From positions 662,639-702,116 of the forward strand of contig NW_003158724.1 of assembly GCF_000003605.2 (NCBI RefSeq): 39,478 nt of DNA. Direction: 5' to 3'. The position numbers and the translations under genes are program-made. How positions within the stretch are numbered: position 1 is the stretch's first letter; the number at the start of each line of letters is the position of its first letter. Shown piece after piece: positions 22,879 through 34,326 of the stretch. Below the pieces are notes generated by a model. The model was given only the letters and a program-made list of their open reading frames with translations. It ran no database searches and was not told the DNA's origin. This DNA comes from Saccoglossus kowalevskii (Eukaryota > Hemichordata > Enteropneusta > Harrimaniidae).

Positions 22879-23129
22879 TTCCATGGGGTTGGCCAACATT
22901 TAGTACTGCTGGTGTTACTGGTATGGTTACTGGTGTGCTTGGATCGATCATCGATTCCATTGGAGACTACTATGCTAATGCAAAAATAAGTGGAGCTCCG
23001 CCACCGCCCGATCATGCCATAAATCGAGGTTTGGGAATGGAAGGTGTTGGTGTACTTGTTTCTGGGATGTGGGGAGGTCTAGGAGTGACAACATACTCTA
23101 TTATTACAAAATCAATCTCCATAACAAGA
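22879..23129 (+). CDS. SLC23 locus exon 8 (core transport domain)
   Basis: The acceptor ttctatctcag completes a Phe codon. Encodes PWGWPTFSTAGVTGM, DSIGDYYANAKISGAPPPPD and HAINRGLGMEGVGVLVSGMW. The GDYYA and PPPP-HAINRG signatures are intact. The family motif QNxGxxxxT should follow TTYS, but here the sequence is TTYSIITKSISITR, with Q, N and G all replaced although the flanks stay in frame. Donor AGA|GTAAGT, phase 0. Confidence 0.87.
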
Positions 23130-23327
23130 GTAAGTTAAGTAACATCAATCCAAGATCATCCTCCAGTCAGCTTGAAGTGATGTTTCGTATTCTTTGGTTT
23201 AAATATTTGTCCAATATCTGTTTACTTTACAAATATTACAATATGTATGTAAATGGTGTTTCAAATAACCTATCTATAATGTAGAATAATTACTTATTAA
23301 TGTTAAACCATATCAATGTGTTTTCAG

Positions 23328-23460
23328 GTTGGTAGCAGACGTGTAAATCAATGGACGAGTCTAATCCTTCTCATAATGGCCATTCCGATCAAATTTGCCA
23401 TTTTAATGTCATTGATACCACCGCCAGTACTTGGAGGAGTGCTATGGATTGCCTGTGGTC
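23328..23460 (+). CDS. SLC23 locus exon 9 (right edge unresolved)
   Basis: The acceptor gtgttttcag starts VGSRRVNQWTSLILL and leads to PPPVLGGVLWIACGLLF, matching the family. No good donor is found at the expected place. The nearest GT (GGTCTG) is poor, and the following exon's frame does not join it cleanly. Confidence 0.75.
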
Positions 23461-23565
23461 TGTTATTTCATATTTATACCAATAAAATAAAGACTAATGA
23501 TATTCAATTATATTGTTCTGTTACACTGATTGCGTTATATAACTTTCTACATTATCTATAATTAG

Positions 23566-23728
23566 CATAATCTTTTTATGTCATTCTTGTTTATTTCAAT
23601 TGCTATCGTTAATCTACAACATGTGGATATGTCTCGTTCGAGAAGTTTGGCTGTCTTTGGAGCAGCGATAACAACTGGAATATTAGTACCCAATTATCTA
23701 ATGCAACACCCAGAAGCCATAGACACAG
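23566..23728 (+). pseudogene. SLC23 locus exon 10 (left edge unresolved)
   Basis: Encodes FISIAIVNLQHVDMSRSRS, LAVFGAAITTGILVPNYL and QHPEAIDT(G), matching the conserved block after GLLF in exon 9. The nearest upstream AG is ctataattag at 23565, giving HNLFMSFLFIS… with extra residues. The donor ACAG|GTATTG is in phase 1. Confidence 0.7.
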
Positions 23729-24608
23729 GTATTGTTTTTCCCATAGGTTAATATCATAATATCATTTCAGGCAGAAACTGAGTTGTTTCTTGAGCGCCCG
23801 GGTTAGAAAGTTTTAACCAATGGCGGTCCCGTGGCTTGCGCAGCACAGGGTCTCAGCGTCTTGAAATCCCGCGGTTCATAGCTACGATGCGATCTATGTG
23901 ATTGTGAAATATGAAATAAAATATGCACTCATCCAAACTTCGCATACATATCAAATGTCAAATGTCCCAATAAACTCGTTACAAAAAAAACCTGTAAATA
24001 TGGGACAAAATACAATGTTTCAGCATAAAACAAAAGGAACAAATCTCCTAATCGGTAAAACAATAGCTAATTAAATTGGGTTTGAAAACAAGATGTAACA
24101 CCTCTTTGATACAAATATTTATGTCAAAGCGTGTAGACTCGGGGACTCTGATGGAGATTATTATTTGGACGATCGAGGTCAACGGTACAACAGGAGTCGG
24201 CTGAAGTCTCAGATCTGAAAAATATTTAAAACTGGTACTAAGTGACAGTGTGGAAGTGAAACTAAGTAGAAGATTGATTTGGCGATGAGTGTTCTAGCAA
24301 AATGGCAATGGGACATGCCATTATGCGAAAAATATTAATGATAAAAAACAATTGGCAACAAACTACCAATCAAAGGAATTTACATTTATCAATACTTTAT
24401 TGTGTCTACAACATTCACTAGATTATTTAGGAAAGTCTCGGGGGGTCCAAAGTCTATCGGTAAATGCATACTGGGTGAGGTAGTTAGGTGTATGTTAATA
24501 TCTTGCGCCTGCTGTAAAGATGATATGCTACTATGTAGACATATAATTAACATGAATCATGATGTATTTGTTATTACAATAAACTAGTCATCATTTTTTG
24601 TTTTTCAG

Positions 24609-24704
24609 GAAACTCTGACGCAAATCAAGTTATCAATGTGATACTACAGAATGCGATGGTTGTTGCCGGATTAACCGGTTTTATATTGGATAACACTATA
24701 CCAG
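24609..24704 (+). CDS. SLC23 locus exon 11
   Basis: The acceptor ttgtttttcag completes Gly. Encodes GNSDANQVINVILQNAMVV then AGLTGFILDNTIP(G), matching the family's last helices and its ILDNTxPG motif. The donor CCAG|GTATTT is in phase 1. Confidence 0.88.
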
Positions 24705-24945
24705 GTATTTGTGTTGGTCACATTATTGCAAATTCTAATTTATTTTAACATACTTCATCAGGTCAGTGAACATGTGACTGTTTTTGACAAGTACAGCATT
24801 GGAACCCAATTACCCAGGCCCATCCTTCAAATACTTTGATTCTGTTTGCTAAGTCTATCATGTTATAAACTGTTCACACGGAAAGTAACTTTCCTAATTT
24901 GGTATTCAGTAATTAATAATGTTTATACTGTTTTTCTTCTATCAG

Positions 24946-25126
24946 GCACACGTGCAGAAAAAGGGTTAGACAGCTACCACAAGTACGATGAAGAAACCCT
25001 TAAAAGTACAATATTAGAGGTTCTATGGCGACCTATGATCTGCCATATGGTATGTCGTATATCCGCAAGTGGAAATGGACACGTTATATTCCAAGTTGTC
25101 CAACGTTCCTACAAAATCGTGACTAA
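24946..25126 (+). pseudogene. SLC23 locus terminal exon 12, frame-shifted
   Basis: The acceptor tcttctatcag starts GTRAEKGLDSYHKYDEETLK. After TILE (about 25018) the family-like reading moves to another frame: TYDLPYGMSYIRKWKW and TRYIPSCPTFLQNRD, then TAA at 25124. One missing base would account for the change. Without it the protein would run on through unrelated sequence. Confidence 0.8.
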
Positions 25127-26763
25127 TCTTGTGGTTATGCGTATCTCCAAGATTGTACATTTAGTCATTACTTTTAAGCTAAGCATATTGGATTAGTTAG
25201 GTCTTAACCATTAGTATAAGGGAAATGTACAGCATTTTTAGTATTCAGTATTTTTAAACAACGACGTATAACATAAGACGTAAGTGACAGAAATATATGC
25301 ACTCATTAAATTGTGCATGATGTGCAGTTATTCAACATCACCAAATGAAATGTGAATTTGTGTTCAATATCTAGAACATGTAACCATGAATTATTCTAGG
25401 TTTACTTATTCAGTGTCATGCACATAACGGCAGTATAGCATATGGGTATTTTAGGAAATGTCATTCATATACTAAAAATGTACTGTGCAGTTCCGTGGAC
25501 AAGAAGTGAGAACGGTTTAATCTTTTCTGAAGAGAAAACTGCCTTATGCTGAGCATCCAATTTTCATATTCGGCTCATAATATATAGTCGCAGTGGGGTA
25601 CAAGTACAATGCTTTTTCAAACAGTGGAATTCGTGATATGTAATCAGAATGAGTTAGTATTTTCAACAATATGTTATGTAAACTATTCAAGTGTTTTCGG
25701 AAAATCTATCTTTGTTGTCACAAAAGGTACTTTTTATATTGTATTTATCAATGTAATTTTAATAGATTGTTGGCGGTGACTCAAAGTCACACATAGTATC
25801 TGACGTCACAGGTCAAATTTGGGGTCAAAGACCAAATTAAGTGTTATTGTTAAATTTGTTTCTATCACAATATACTACTAGTATATACTATATAACCATT
25901 TGTTGAGTGTTCGAGGATGGTGATTTCTAGTAATAGCTCATAATAAAATGTATAATGTATAATGTAAGCATTCCTCTAATAGGGGTTTCTCAAGTATGTG
26001 TGACATTCATTTAAAGACACTTAAAACACAAAGGCACATAGGTAGACGCTTATGAACGGTAATAGTGGTAACAGTGGTACAAGAAAAAATGCAATTAAGT
26101 CAGTTTAATATATATAGAACTAAAAAAACACACCTGAATGCAATAAAGATATGTCGGCAAATATGATAACTTTCCTGAGAATAATATATAATCATAAAAT
26201 AACAATTTTAACAATAGTAACCACAGTAACAATGTACTACAATTAAACAAAAATTATAACATGAAATAAATGAATTAGTGAGGTAGGGGACATTTTAATT
26301 CAAGGACATTTGTAGTTTGTTGAGTGTATCACTTCCCATTTTTTTTATGTGTGTGTGTGTATTCTACATTGTAGAAGTGGTTATTATTTCTACATGTAGA
26401 TTTAGCTTTATGCAATTAAATGCCTCATCACTGCAGTATGGTCATCTTGTAAGTTTAAATGTGGAACACAAAGTTAAGGAAAACACAGATATTCACATAT
26501 GAGTGTTTATAGTATTGACCATCCTTTTGGAGAGATATAAATGCTTAGACAGATAACAAATTACTGCACAACAACCTGCCTCGCTTAGTGATTTTAGTCA
26601 ACAAAGCAAACAGCATTATGGGTTTCAGTCCTTTGGGTCAGTCTCTTGAATCTTGATAAGATTCGCCTGCAACCGAATGAAATACCTGTATCAGCACATT
26701 ATGGCATTTTATGAATATATTTTATTGACCAAGATTACGGTATTACACATTATAATGATTTCA

Positions 26764-27130
26764 GATGATGAAGACTTGATCCCAGCACTTGAGAACACCA
26801 TTGTGTTTTTATGGTTACAGACCAATACCCCGAGACTCCCTTAGCTAGTGCAGAAATACGGCACTAAGCTACCCAATAAATCATTGGCGCCAGGAATCTC
26901 ACAAGCTATGTCATCTCTTTTGAATGCGTTACGTAGTATTGAAGGTATAAAGGAGCTTCTTACAGGTGCATTCAATCATCCAATAAAAAACAATGACCAG
27001 ATATATACCGCGTGCAATAAAACCTTACAGATATGTGTTCTTTGCAGAACAGCTGGGGACCTGGGTACTCTCCACTTACACTAACTTTAGGTACTTGCTA
27101 GAGAAATATAAACGTGCTATTAATTATTCT
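26764..27130 (+). mobile_element. Gag-like retroelement relic (probably Ty3/gypsy-type)
   Basis: A block reads ENTIVFLWLQTNTPRLP, stop, LVQKYGTKLPNKSLAPGISQ then AMSSLLNAL, followed about 50 residues on by a CxxC pair (CVLC, 27034-27045). In a shifted frame, RYLLEKYKRA follows. The order of a Leu/Trp helix, a VxQxYGT motif and a zinc-finger-like CxxC…H is what I associate with gag-region proteins of some invertebrate LTR retrotransposons. There is a TAG inside and at least one frame change, so it is a fragment. No LTRs were identified. Confidence 0.45.
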
Positions 27131-28799
27131 TGTTGATCACACTGAAAAACAAAGACGACTGTCACATAGCCGTCTGATGATATGGAATATGATATCAAAT
27201 CAATTCAGTTGGCCATACTGAGTTACTAACTCAACATCTGAACCAATATTGGTAAAACGATAATTTGTGTCAAGTTCATCCGATAACACCAGCAATGCAC
27301 ATGACAATACTTCAATGGTAACTAACACAGCCAAACTATGTCACCCACCCTCGTATAATATATCATTGGACCAAGACCGCCAGCTCTCTGTGTATACTAA
27401 GAGCACATTCGCATTTACAATATGATGAAGTATTCAACCCTTCTATATCTAAGGTTTGCTAAACCAGAACATGTGAATGTTACAGTTGAATATCTTAACC
27501 TTTCATACTCGGTAAAAAAACGTAATGGCAAGTGAGAAAACTTTGTGGGCCATATCTTTGGGAAGATCCTTACTATAAAGAAGGTTACACAGTAACAAAG
27601 ACAGAAAGACTAAACACATTGGGCTTAATCGCAATGATAAAAATAAGTAAAATGAAGAAAAAGTATTGGTATAATACAATTATTATGTAATATTATTTTG
27701 CGTTTGTCGTGTTGTTTTGTGTAAATAAAACATTGATATCTTTTTTATTTCTAAATATCTAATACAAACAACTTTTGAGTGATTCACTTATACTTTTGGA
27801 TTTGATTGGACTGTATTTTGAAATAAATTAAATGACTGCTTTGTTTTATGTGATGGAGATGTCGCTTTTCGAAGATGACAACTTTTATAGGTTTAATGGG
27901 GATATCTAAGTGGATGTTCACTCATCCAGCTTCCATACATATTCCTCATGTTATTACACACTCAACAGCGCAATTATCACAGAATTGATATAGAAAAAAA
28001 ATAACAGAAATAAGCAGTTACTTTGTCACAGTGATAGAATTCCAAAAAAATATTTCTATCAGGCAAAAAGAATAGGCTGATTTCAGGCTGAAAAATATAA
28101 ATACAAGTACTTTCCTGCATACATGCATAAAAACATGGCTTAGAAATCCTGTGTAAGCTAGCACTCTTGCGAGCAATAATACATCGCTACATACGAAGCC
28201 GCCATCTTTTGATGCACACTTTATCTGCCGAAATTTACCAATCCTCCAAAGTAGAAAGTAATAAAAAGCAGCCAGCTTTTGATTGATACTGAAATGCAGT
28301 CAACCCTCACATTATACCCAATCATTATACAGCCAACCAATGCCCTCTGATACAGATATTAGAAATATTTGAACTCATTTGGGGTCATGGCCCAGGTATT
28401 TTCTATAAGGTCTCATGCCATTAATCAACCAATCAATTTAAATGCCTTGCAAGAACGAACGTATTTTTTTAACTATTTTTTTCTCAGGTGCTCCCTGTTT
28501 GAGGGCGTAATCACCTGGGTCTAAGGTGAGACAAACATGCGGTCTTTTGTTTACTACTTATCGGCTGTGTACGTTAGGGTTTATTCTGTGTGTATTTGGA
28601 TGTTCTAATCTTGGTGTTTTTCCAGTGATTTCTCTAGGTGCAATCCAAATACAGTAGGTGTGTCTTGTTTACCTGAGATTTGTAAGAGTTTGAGCTGGCC
28701 AACATGTTAGTTTTTTTTATGTGGTTGATTACTGGCATGTTGATTTCCCATTTTTGAGCCATTTCAACTTTGTTCATCATTTTCATATATCTCGTCATG

Positions 28800-28885
28800 T
28801 GTTAACATTGTCGTCCACGGAAATTCAATTAGTGGTATGAACCCTATAATTCATAGGCGTTATCTGCACGATGAAAACGAAAGTA
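28800..28885 (+). repeat. Dispersed repeat family, copy C (3' part)
   Basis: TTAACATTGTCGTCC, CAATTAGTGGTATGAACCCT and GAAAACGAAAGTA match, in order, the 3' end of copy A near 10390-10465. A 5' relation (TTTGAGGGCGTAATCACC near 28498) is weaker. Confidence 0.5.
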
Positions 28886-28991
28886 CACAGCATGTACACT
28901 GATAAATCATAGAGAGCAGCATGTCACGAAGTCACGGGGACGGGTAAAATATTAACCCAAAACACCAAATAATATTAGGTATACAGAATGG

Positions 28992-29196
28992 TAAAGGTTC
29001 TTAGGTCCCTCTCGCCCATAACTCTAATTCTAACCCTGTACCGTGGCTCCACGTTTCCCTCTCTCTTTTCAATTGTATATACCCCTCTTCGTGTCACTTG
29101 TAGTTATTTGAAGGGGTATATTGAATTGGTACATTGGGGGCTTGAGTGTTAAGGTGAGGATTAAAGTTAGGAGTGGGGCCTTAAGGAACTTTTTCT
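28992..29196. repeat. Imperfect palindromic (foldback) element, ~205 bp
   Basis: The left arm, AAAGGTTCTTAGGTCCC… to CAATTGTATATACCCCT (ending 29086), is the imperfect reverse complement of the right arm. That arm runs from AGGGGTATATTGAATTG (29112-29128) to GGCCTTAAGGAACTTT. The loop is about 25 bases. The arms are clearly diverged, which fits an old foldback MITE. Confidence 0.6.
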
Positions 29197-29563
29197 CACA
29201 AAATATATGCTTAGTATAGTTCTGTTTTCCGGCAGTATCGCCCGCCCCAGCAATGGTTCAGCACTAAACGCGGCCCTCACCACGCAATCGTCACACATAC
29301 TATTGATATACACTTAAAATATTACATAAATAAACTGACCAGAAAAATAGCAATGCTTGAAATTAACAGCATAATAACTCAAAACCCACTGGACTAACTA
29401 GTGTGTGTGAAGCAATGTATAAGTCAGTGTCGTCGCCCGGTGAATTTTAAGTAGCCAGCAACAATTATAGCGTCGATCACCACCTTCGCATCTGTAGCGC
29501 CAGGCTTCCTTCCTGATTGCCTTCAGACTTCGCAGGCTTTGATTTTAAACACCAAGTTCGGCT

Positions 29564-29934
29564 CCGGGGGGGGGGGCAATACATAAAACTTGCCTAATAA
29601 GGACGTGCCCCTGAAATAGGTCTCGTTTCTTTGGATTTTAGCTATAAGTATCGGTCTTATTTCTGGTCAAAATAGGTATAAATATCGGTAATATTTTTTT
29701 TCAATTTGGGATACTTTAAATAATATGGGTCCGTATATGAGCGAATATCTCCACCTCAGATCCCGGCCTCAGATCCATAGGTAACTGTTTCATTTGGAAT
29801 AAACAATGATGACAGATGGTACTTTGGTATAAACATGGGTATAGATTTTGCCATTATCCAGGTATAAAAATTGTCACACTTTTGAGCGTCTCAGGGGCAC
29901 CTCCCTACCCAGCTATTAATCAACTGCCCCCGGG
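29564..29934 (+). mobile_element. G/C-ended MITE-like element, copy 2, with 8-bp target duplication
   Basis: The element starts CCGGGGGGGGGGGCAATACA and ends CAACTGCCCCCGGG. The ends are inverted repeats built from a C-run/G-run followed by CA and an AT-rich stretch. It is flanked by the direct repeat GTTCGGCT (29556-29563 and 29935-29942). An 8-bp duplication fits hAT- or P-type transposition. It is the reverse-oriented relative of 513-801 and is about 75 bases longer. It has no transposase coding capacity. Confidence 0.8.
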
Positions 29935-32900
29935 GTTCGGCTATGGCAGTACGTGGATCTGCTTTCTAGATTTCAGAGACATGCAAAGCGTGGAACTTCT
30001 TTGCTGGACAAGGTCTCGAGCAGCAACAACCGCAGAATCACGCTGTCACAGCTAGTTTCTTATAATATGTTCCAAACACCTCGTGACATAGCCTGACAAT
30101 TTGGCGTAGGTGGCGCCCTGGACAGCAGCGAACAACACAACATACAACCAATTTTCCATATTTTTCAAAAACGGACCTGATATATATACATATATATATT
30201 CGTTATTGAATGATTACTACTATGTTACGTCACAATTATTATTTACGAAACACTTCATCAGGAATTACTTTTTACACCAGAAATTACTCTTTGTAGCACA
30301 TTCGACCGAGATCCATTTCTCTTTAAGGGTCGCAATTCAGTTGTGGCTTCAAAACTACACAACCCCGATCGACCATTTGGGAATCAATACGAGTTATCAT
30401 GCATGATGTATAATATAGATACAGATTGTATTCAATAATGATATAAATTTGTCAAATGTTGGAATGCGTTCGGAATATACGATTGTCTGCGTGTCTGAAA
30501 AAAGAGCAAATCATACAAAAATGGAATTCATCCTTGAATTCATTTTCGTTACAATAAATACATATTATCTAGAATCTTTTGTTGTGAAGATGTCTGTCCA
30601 CTTCGATACGTAAATTGTGGGATGAAATTCAAAATCTACATAAGCTTGTTCGACAAGCATCGACCGAATCGCACGGTTTCGCTAAAGCCGGTCAATTATA
30701 ACCGGTCCAAGAACGTTGAGGCTTTGGCCGAATAATTGGTCCTTGGCTAGCGAAGATATTCGACAAGGGGCATTGTCAATTATATCTAAATACCTTTCTT
30801 GACCAAATATTTTGAATTTACAGTATGCAGACAATTTTGGAGATTGTGTGTAATTATTATACCATTCTTGAATGTCAATAAATAGCGACGCATTTGTTTA
30901 AACAATACCATAAAATGATAAATATTGTCCACTCCCTGGTTTGTCAACCTGTTGTAAATACTGATAGCTTTGTTACGTTCCAAGCCCCACATAACCTGCC
31001 GTTGTCAGCTTCGTTTTTCTCTTTGAGCTACACTAGTGAGCACGACGACATGAAGACACAGCAATAAGGTGTAACCAATATTTCACAATCCGGACCTTTC
31101 TACGGAAGCGCAGTGTGTGATGATCTATTTCTCTTCGCAAAGCAAGGATTTACGAGTTTTGGAGAACTTTTAGGAACAAATGACATTTATTTTGGTTGGA
31201 TTCAAGTTCCTTTCCGTTCACCAAAAGTGGGAGAATTTTAGAGTCAAAGATTGACCAAGTTTACATCTACATCACTAAATCTTGAAATTGCTTGCTGACT
31301 GGAATTAATGCTTTATTTCCTCCTAATCGCCAAGTTGTTTGTATTTGATATGATTTACTAGAACCATCATAAACGGCACCAAGATAATTGTAACAAGGTA
31401 CAACTTCTAGTTAGATGCCTAGGGAATAATTTAGAAATATTAACTTTCAAATTACATTTGATAATATAAGAAACCAGATTGTTCAATAAACTTTGCACCC
31501 CAATCGGCGAAATAGGACTAGGTCATCGACCAATAGTAGATAATATAATGTTAATGAAGATATATGAAGACCACCTATATCATACTTCACTTATTTGTCA
31601 AGGTCGTTAATAAGTAATGAAAATAACAATGGCGACAATACTTATTAGTATGTATCTTTTAGAATTCGAGAAACAAAAACAAGCAAACCGCAAAATAATA
31701 CAGCATGGTGGTTGACCGAAAATTCTAAGTGCAAGAATTTTTATTTTTGTTTTTCAAGTTTACATATACTCTGTTATTATTTTTGTTTATTATTTCCGTT
31801 TTAGACGGACATAAATTGACACGTTCCGAGGATGGTACGGGCCAAAGAAGCGGACCCAAACGGTTTCATTTCGGCTCGTGCGAAGTTTTTGGTATGTTCT
31901 AGTCGATACATAGAATAATGAAAGAGGTGGGGTAATTGCTGCCAAAATATGCGTTTTCATATCAGCAGCCATCTTGTAAACTAGTACAATCACATACTAG
32001 TCGGAGATTTCCCCGATCACCAGCTTGCGTGACAATTGGACAATCTTTGTCTACCTGCTTGTCATCTTTATTACCATCACTGCGAATAGATACGACTAAG
32101 CAGTCATACATTGATCATGTGACGTTGTAAACGTTTGATAACCTGGGAACCGTAATCCGTTACCGAAACGAAAACCAACGTACACATAGACACTGCATTA
32201 CAAAACATATAGGCGATTAACCAGGTATTTCAAAAAAAGTGAGCATACCCATTTCCGCATGTGAGCTGACTGTGCAGCATGTGGCAAGGTGCATCAAAAA
32301 GTTACATAAAAGTGGCTCACCCGTAACGCTACTGATACCAACGTGAACTATAAAAATAAGAGGTAATCTCTGACTGTTTGGATATTTGTGAACCACTATA
32401 TTTTCCATGTCAAAAATTACAGTGGTAAACCAAAAATACATGACTCTCATATTATAAAATGTCTTATAAAATGTGACTCGCTCCAATCTAGCGCCGGCCT
32501 CCACCCTGGTAATTTACGCCTAGTCCCTAAATCATTCATCAGAAAAGAGGAATTGATACATATTCAGCTTCCTCGATAACAATGACATCATTTGCAGGTA
32601 AGACAAAATAAATCCTGCGGAATAATACTATTCCAGCATTAACATGATCCTTATTGATTGTGGGTAGTATTTCCCAATATCTCCATTCGGGTAAAACACC
32701 CCTCATTTAACAGACTGCAAAACATATAGAACAAATCACTAACGGCTCTAACGGCGGCTTTATGATTGGTTCATTGCCTACCACTTTAAATAGAGGAAGG
32801 CGTGACGTAGTATGTGCACAACACACTAATTTGAGATGACCTCATTTTGAATAATAACGACTGTAAACAGTTGACAATGCGCACTGTGGGGAGGTTCATG

Positions 32901-33778
32901 CTAAGAAAGCAGTCAACGTTCTTATTGTGTTTCACTTGATTTCGAACTTGATTGTTATAGCAAAGAATACCATTAAGGTGAGTCTGGACAATAACTCATT
33001 GGTCACGAAAAGTGCGATTGCGTTCAGGGGTCTGTGTCGTGGTGGGGGTCGGCCTCGATTTGAATGTTGACGTTTAATAAATAGAGGTACGTGATTTAAT
33101 TTAAAGACGGACTTACACAGTGCATAAATGATAAAACCGAATTGGTAAGGGATAACTGACAGTACGCGTTATTCACCCCGGGCTTAAAACGCGTGATATG
33201 CGATTAATATTCACTCAAGTCTGTCTGATTCAATGTAAAGTTACCTTCGTAGAACGCATAGGGCGAGGTGTCAACGCAGTACCTGGCTGCCATATTTACC
33301 TAACTACGTGTTAAATGTTGACAACGTCTGAATTGAGTCTATCGAGGTATACTCCGAATAACTTGTTTTATCGCCGGGTTAATTACAAACCATTCCACAT
33401 CACCTGGTGACATCTCGTTCTACGGAACAAGTGACCAATCCATGCCCGTGCATGCTTTCAAACATTTGTAATGTTTAAATGGTAGGTTTGGTTTTCACTT
33501 CCTAAGAACCGCCTCAAGTGGAATAACAGAACTTTATTCCAACCTCGTGCCTTAGGCAAGTACTGACTTATTTTAAAGGTAAACACCGGTTGTGAGGAGA
33601 CATTTACTGTATTTAATTCAAGGGTTAACACACAACTACAATTCAAGATTAACCTGATCATTGAATCAACTGGGTGACGTCACATTCGTTGGGACAACCT
33701 GTATTCATATGTTTATATATGAAGACTTCTGTACTTTATTATTTGTAATTTGTATTCAGCTGGGTGTGCAGTCATGCA

Positions 33779-33840
33779 CCGGTGAGCAGTCGTGTGTGAA
33801 TAGCAGCGACCGGTGAGCAGTCGTGTGTGAATAGCAGCGA
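33779..33840 (+). repeat. Perfect 31-bp tandem duplication
   Basis: CCGGTGAGCAGTCGTGTGTG and the next 11 bases occur twice back to back with no mismatch. A partial, diverged third copy (TGTGCAGTCATGCA) lies just upstream. Confidence 0.95.
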
Positions 33841-34326
33841 CGTCCTAAGCACATTGTTTAGGCTACTCTTTTGAAATACATGCTTCGACTTGTTTCGCTG
33901 CTTACTTCACATGTGTAAATAATCGAAAATCGCTTCTCTTGTATTCAATTCTAGGTAACTTGAGTTGGACAGTAACGTGGATGTTATTTTCTTGTGATGC
34001 TGCGGACGTGACGTTGATACCTACCCTATGATTGGAAACACAAGAACAGGATACCGTTTTACTAGCCAATATTACTATCTGGTCGACATATTTTGAATGC
34101 GATGTAGTTTGAGTAAGCTTATGGTGGCTTTAATTGCTTGAATTGTTTTCACGCAACACCACTTTCAGTGAAACCCCTTGTTGACTACAAACTTACAAGA
34201 CGACTAGACTTTAGTACATGGCAAGAAGGAAGTTTTTAATATTGGTCTGCAAGTAGTACCTGTATCGCCACGATCGAACGTTTTTTGTGATTGCTTGTGC
34301 TGGAACATTCGTCTCATCTTTCTAAG

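Larger units (their letters stand above)
13045..25126 (+). pseudogene. SLC23-family nucleobase/ascorbate transporter locus, probable pseudogene
   Basis: Intact SLC23 proteins are multi-pass plasma-membrane permeases that couple sodium or protons to uptake of ascorbate or nucleobases. Here the exons read in family order. First comes a DDIPPWYECI start, then the RLSIFQGPSSS segment, REIQGG, WGVAFM…FSQYL, WWVCYILTITDV…GYQARTD, DSIGDYYA…GAPPPPDHAINRG, VGSRRV, NLQHVDM…LVPNYL, ILDNTIPG and the terminal DLPYGMSYIRKWKW. Most joins use good GT-AG sites in the right phase. Disabling changes are an internal deletion with frame change and TAG in exon 5, TAA at 21919, no acceptor at exon 7, no clean exon 9/10 join, and a frameshift near 25018. 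The NAT signature is also lost. Many conserved blocks survive, so decay looks recent. Assembly error could explain single indels but not all of these lesions. Confidence 0.82.
25127..34326. other. Intergenic region between SLC23 locus and Ser/Pro-rich gene
   Basis: No intact gene is visible. It holds a gag-like retroelement relic (26764-27130), copy C of a dispersed repeat (28800-28885), a 205-bp palindromic element (28992-29196), the second G/C-ended transposon-like element (29564-29934) and a perfect 31-bp tandem duplication (33779-33840). The open frames at 29816-30406 and 30786-32504 have no recognisable homology. Confidence 0.6.

Noticed and set aside
23463-23598. TTATTTCA direct repeats as target duplication of a hAT-like insertion
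   Set aside because: The enclosed sequence has no inverted-repeat ends, and removing it does not restore the reading frame.
34291-34326. Upstream extension of the Ser/Pro-rich protein from a TTG codon
   Set aside because: TTG is not a normal start in animals; ATG at 34327 has good context and directly follows an acceptor-like AG.
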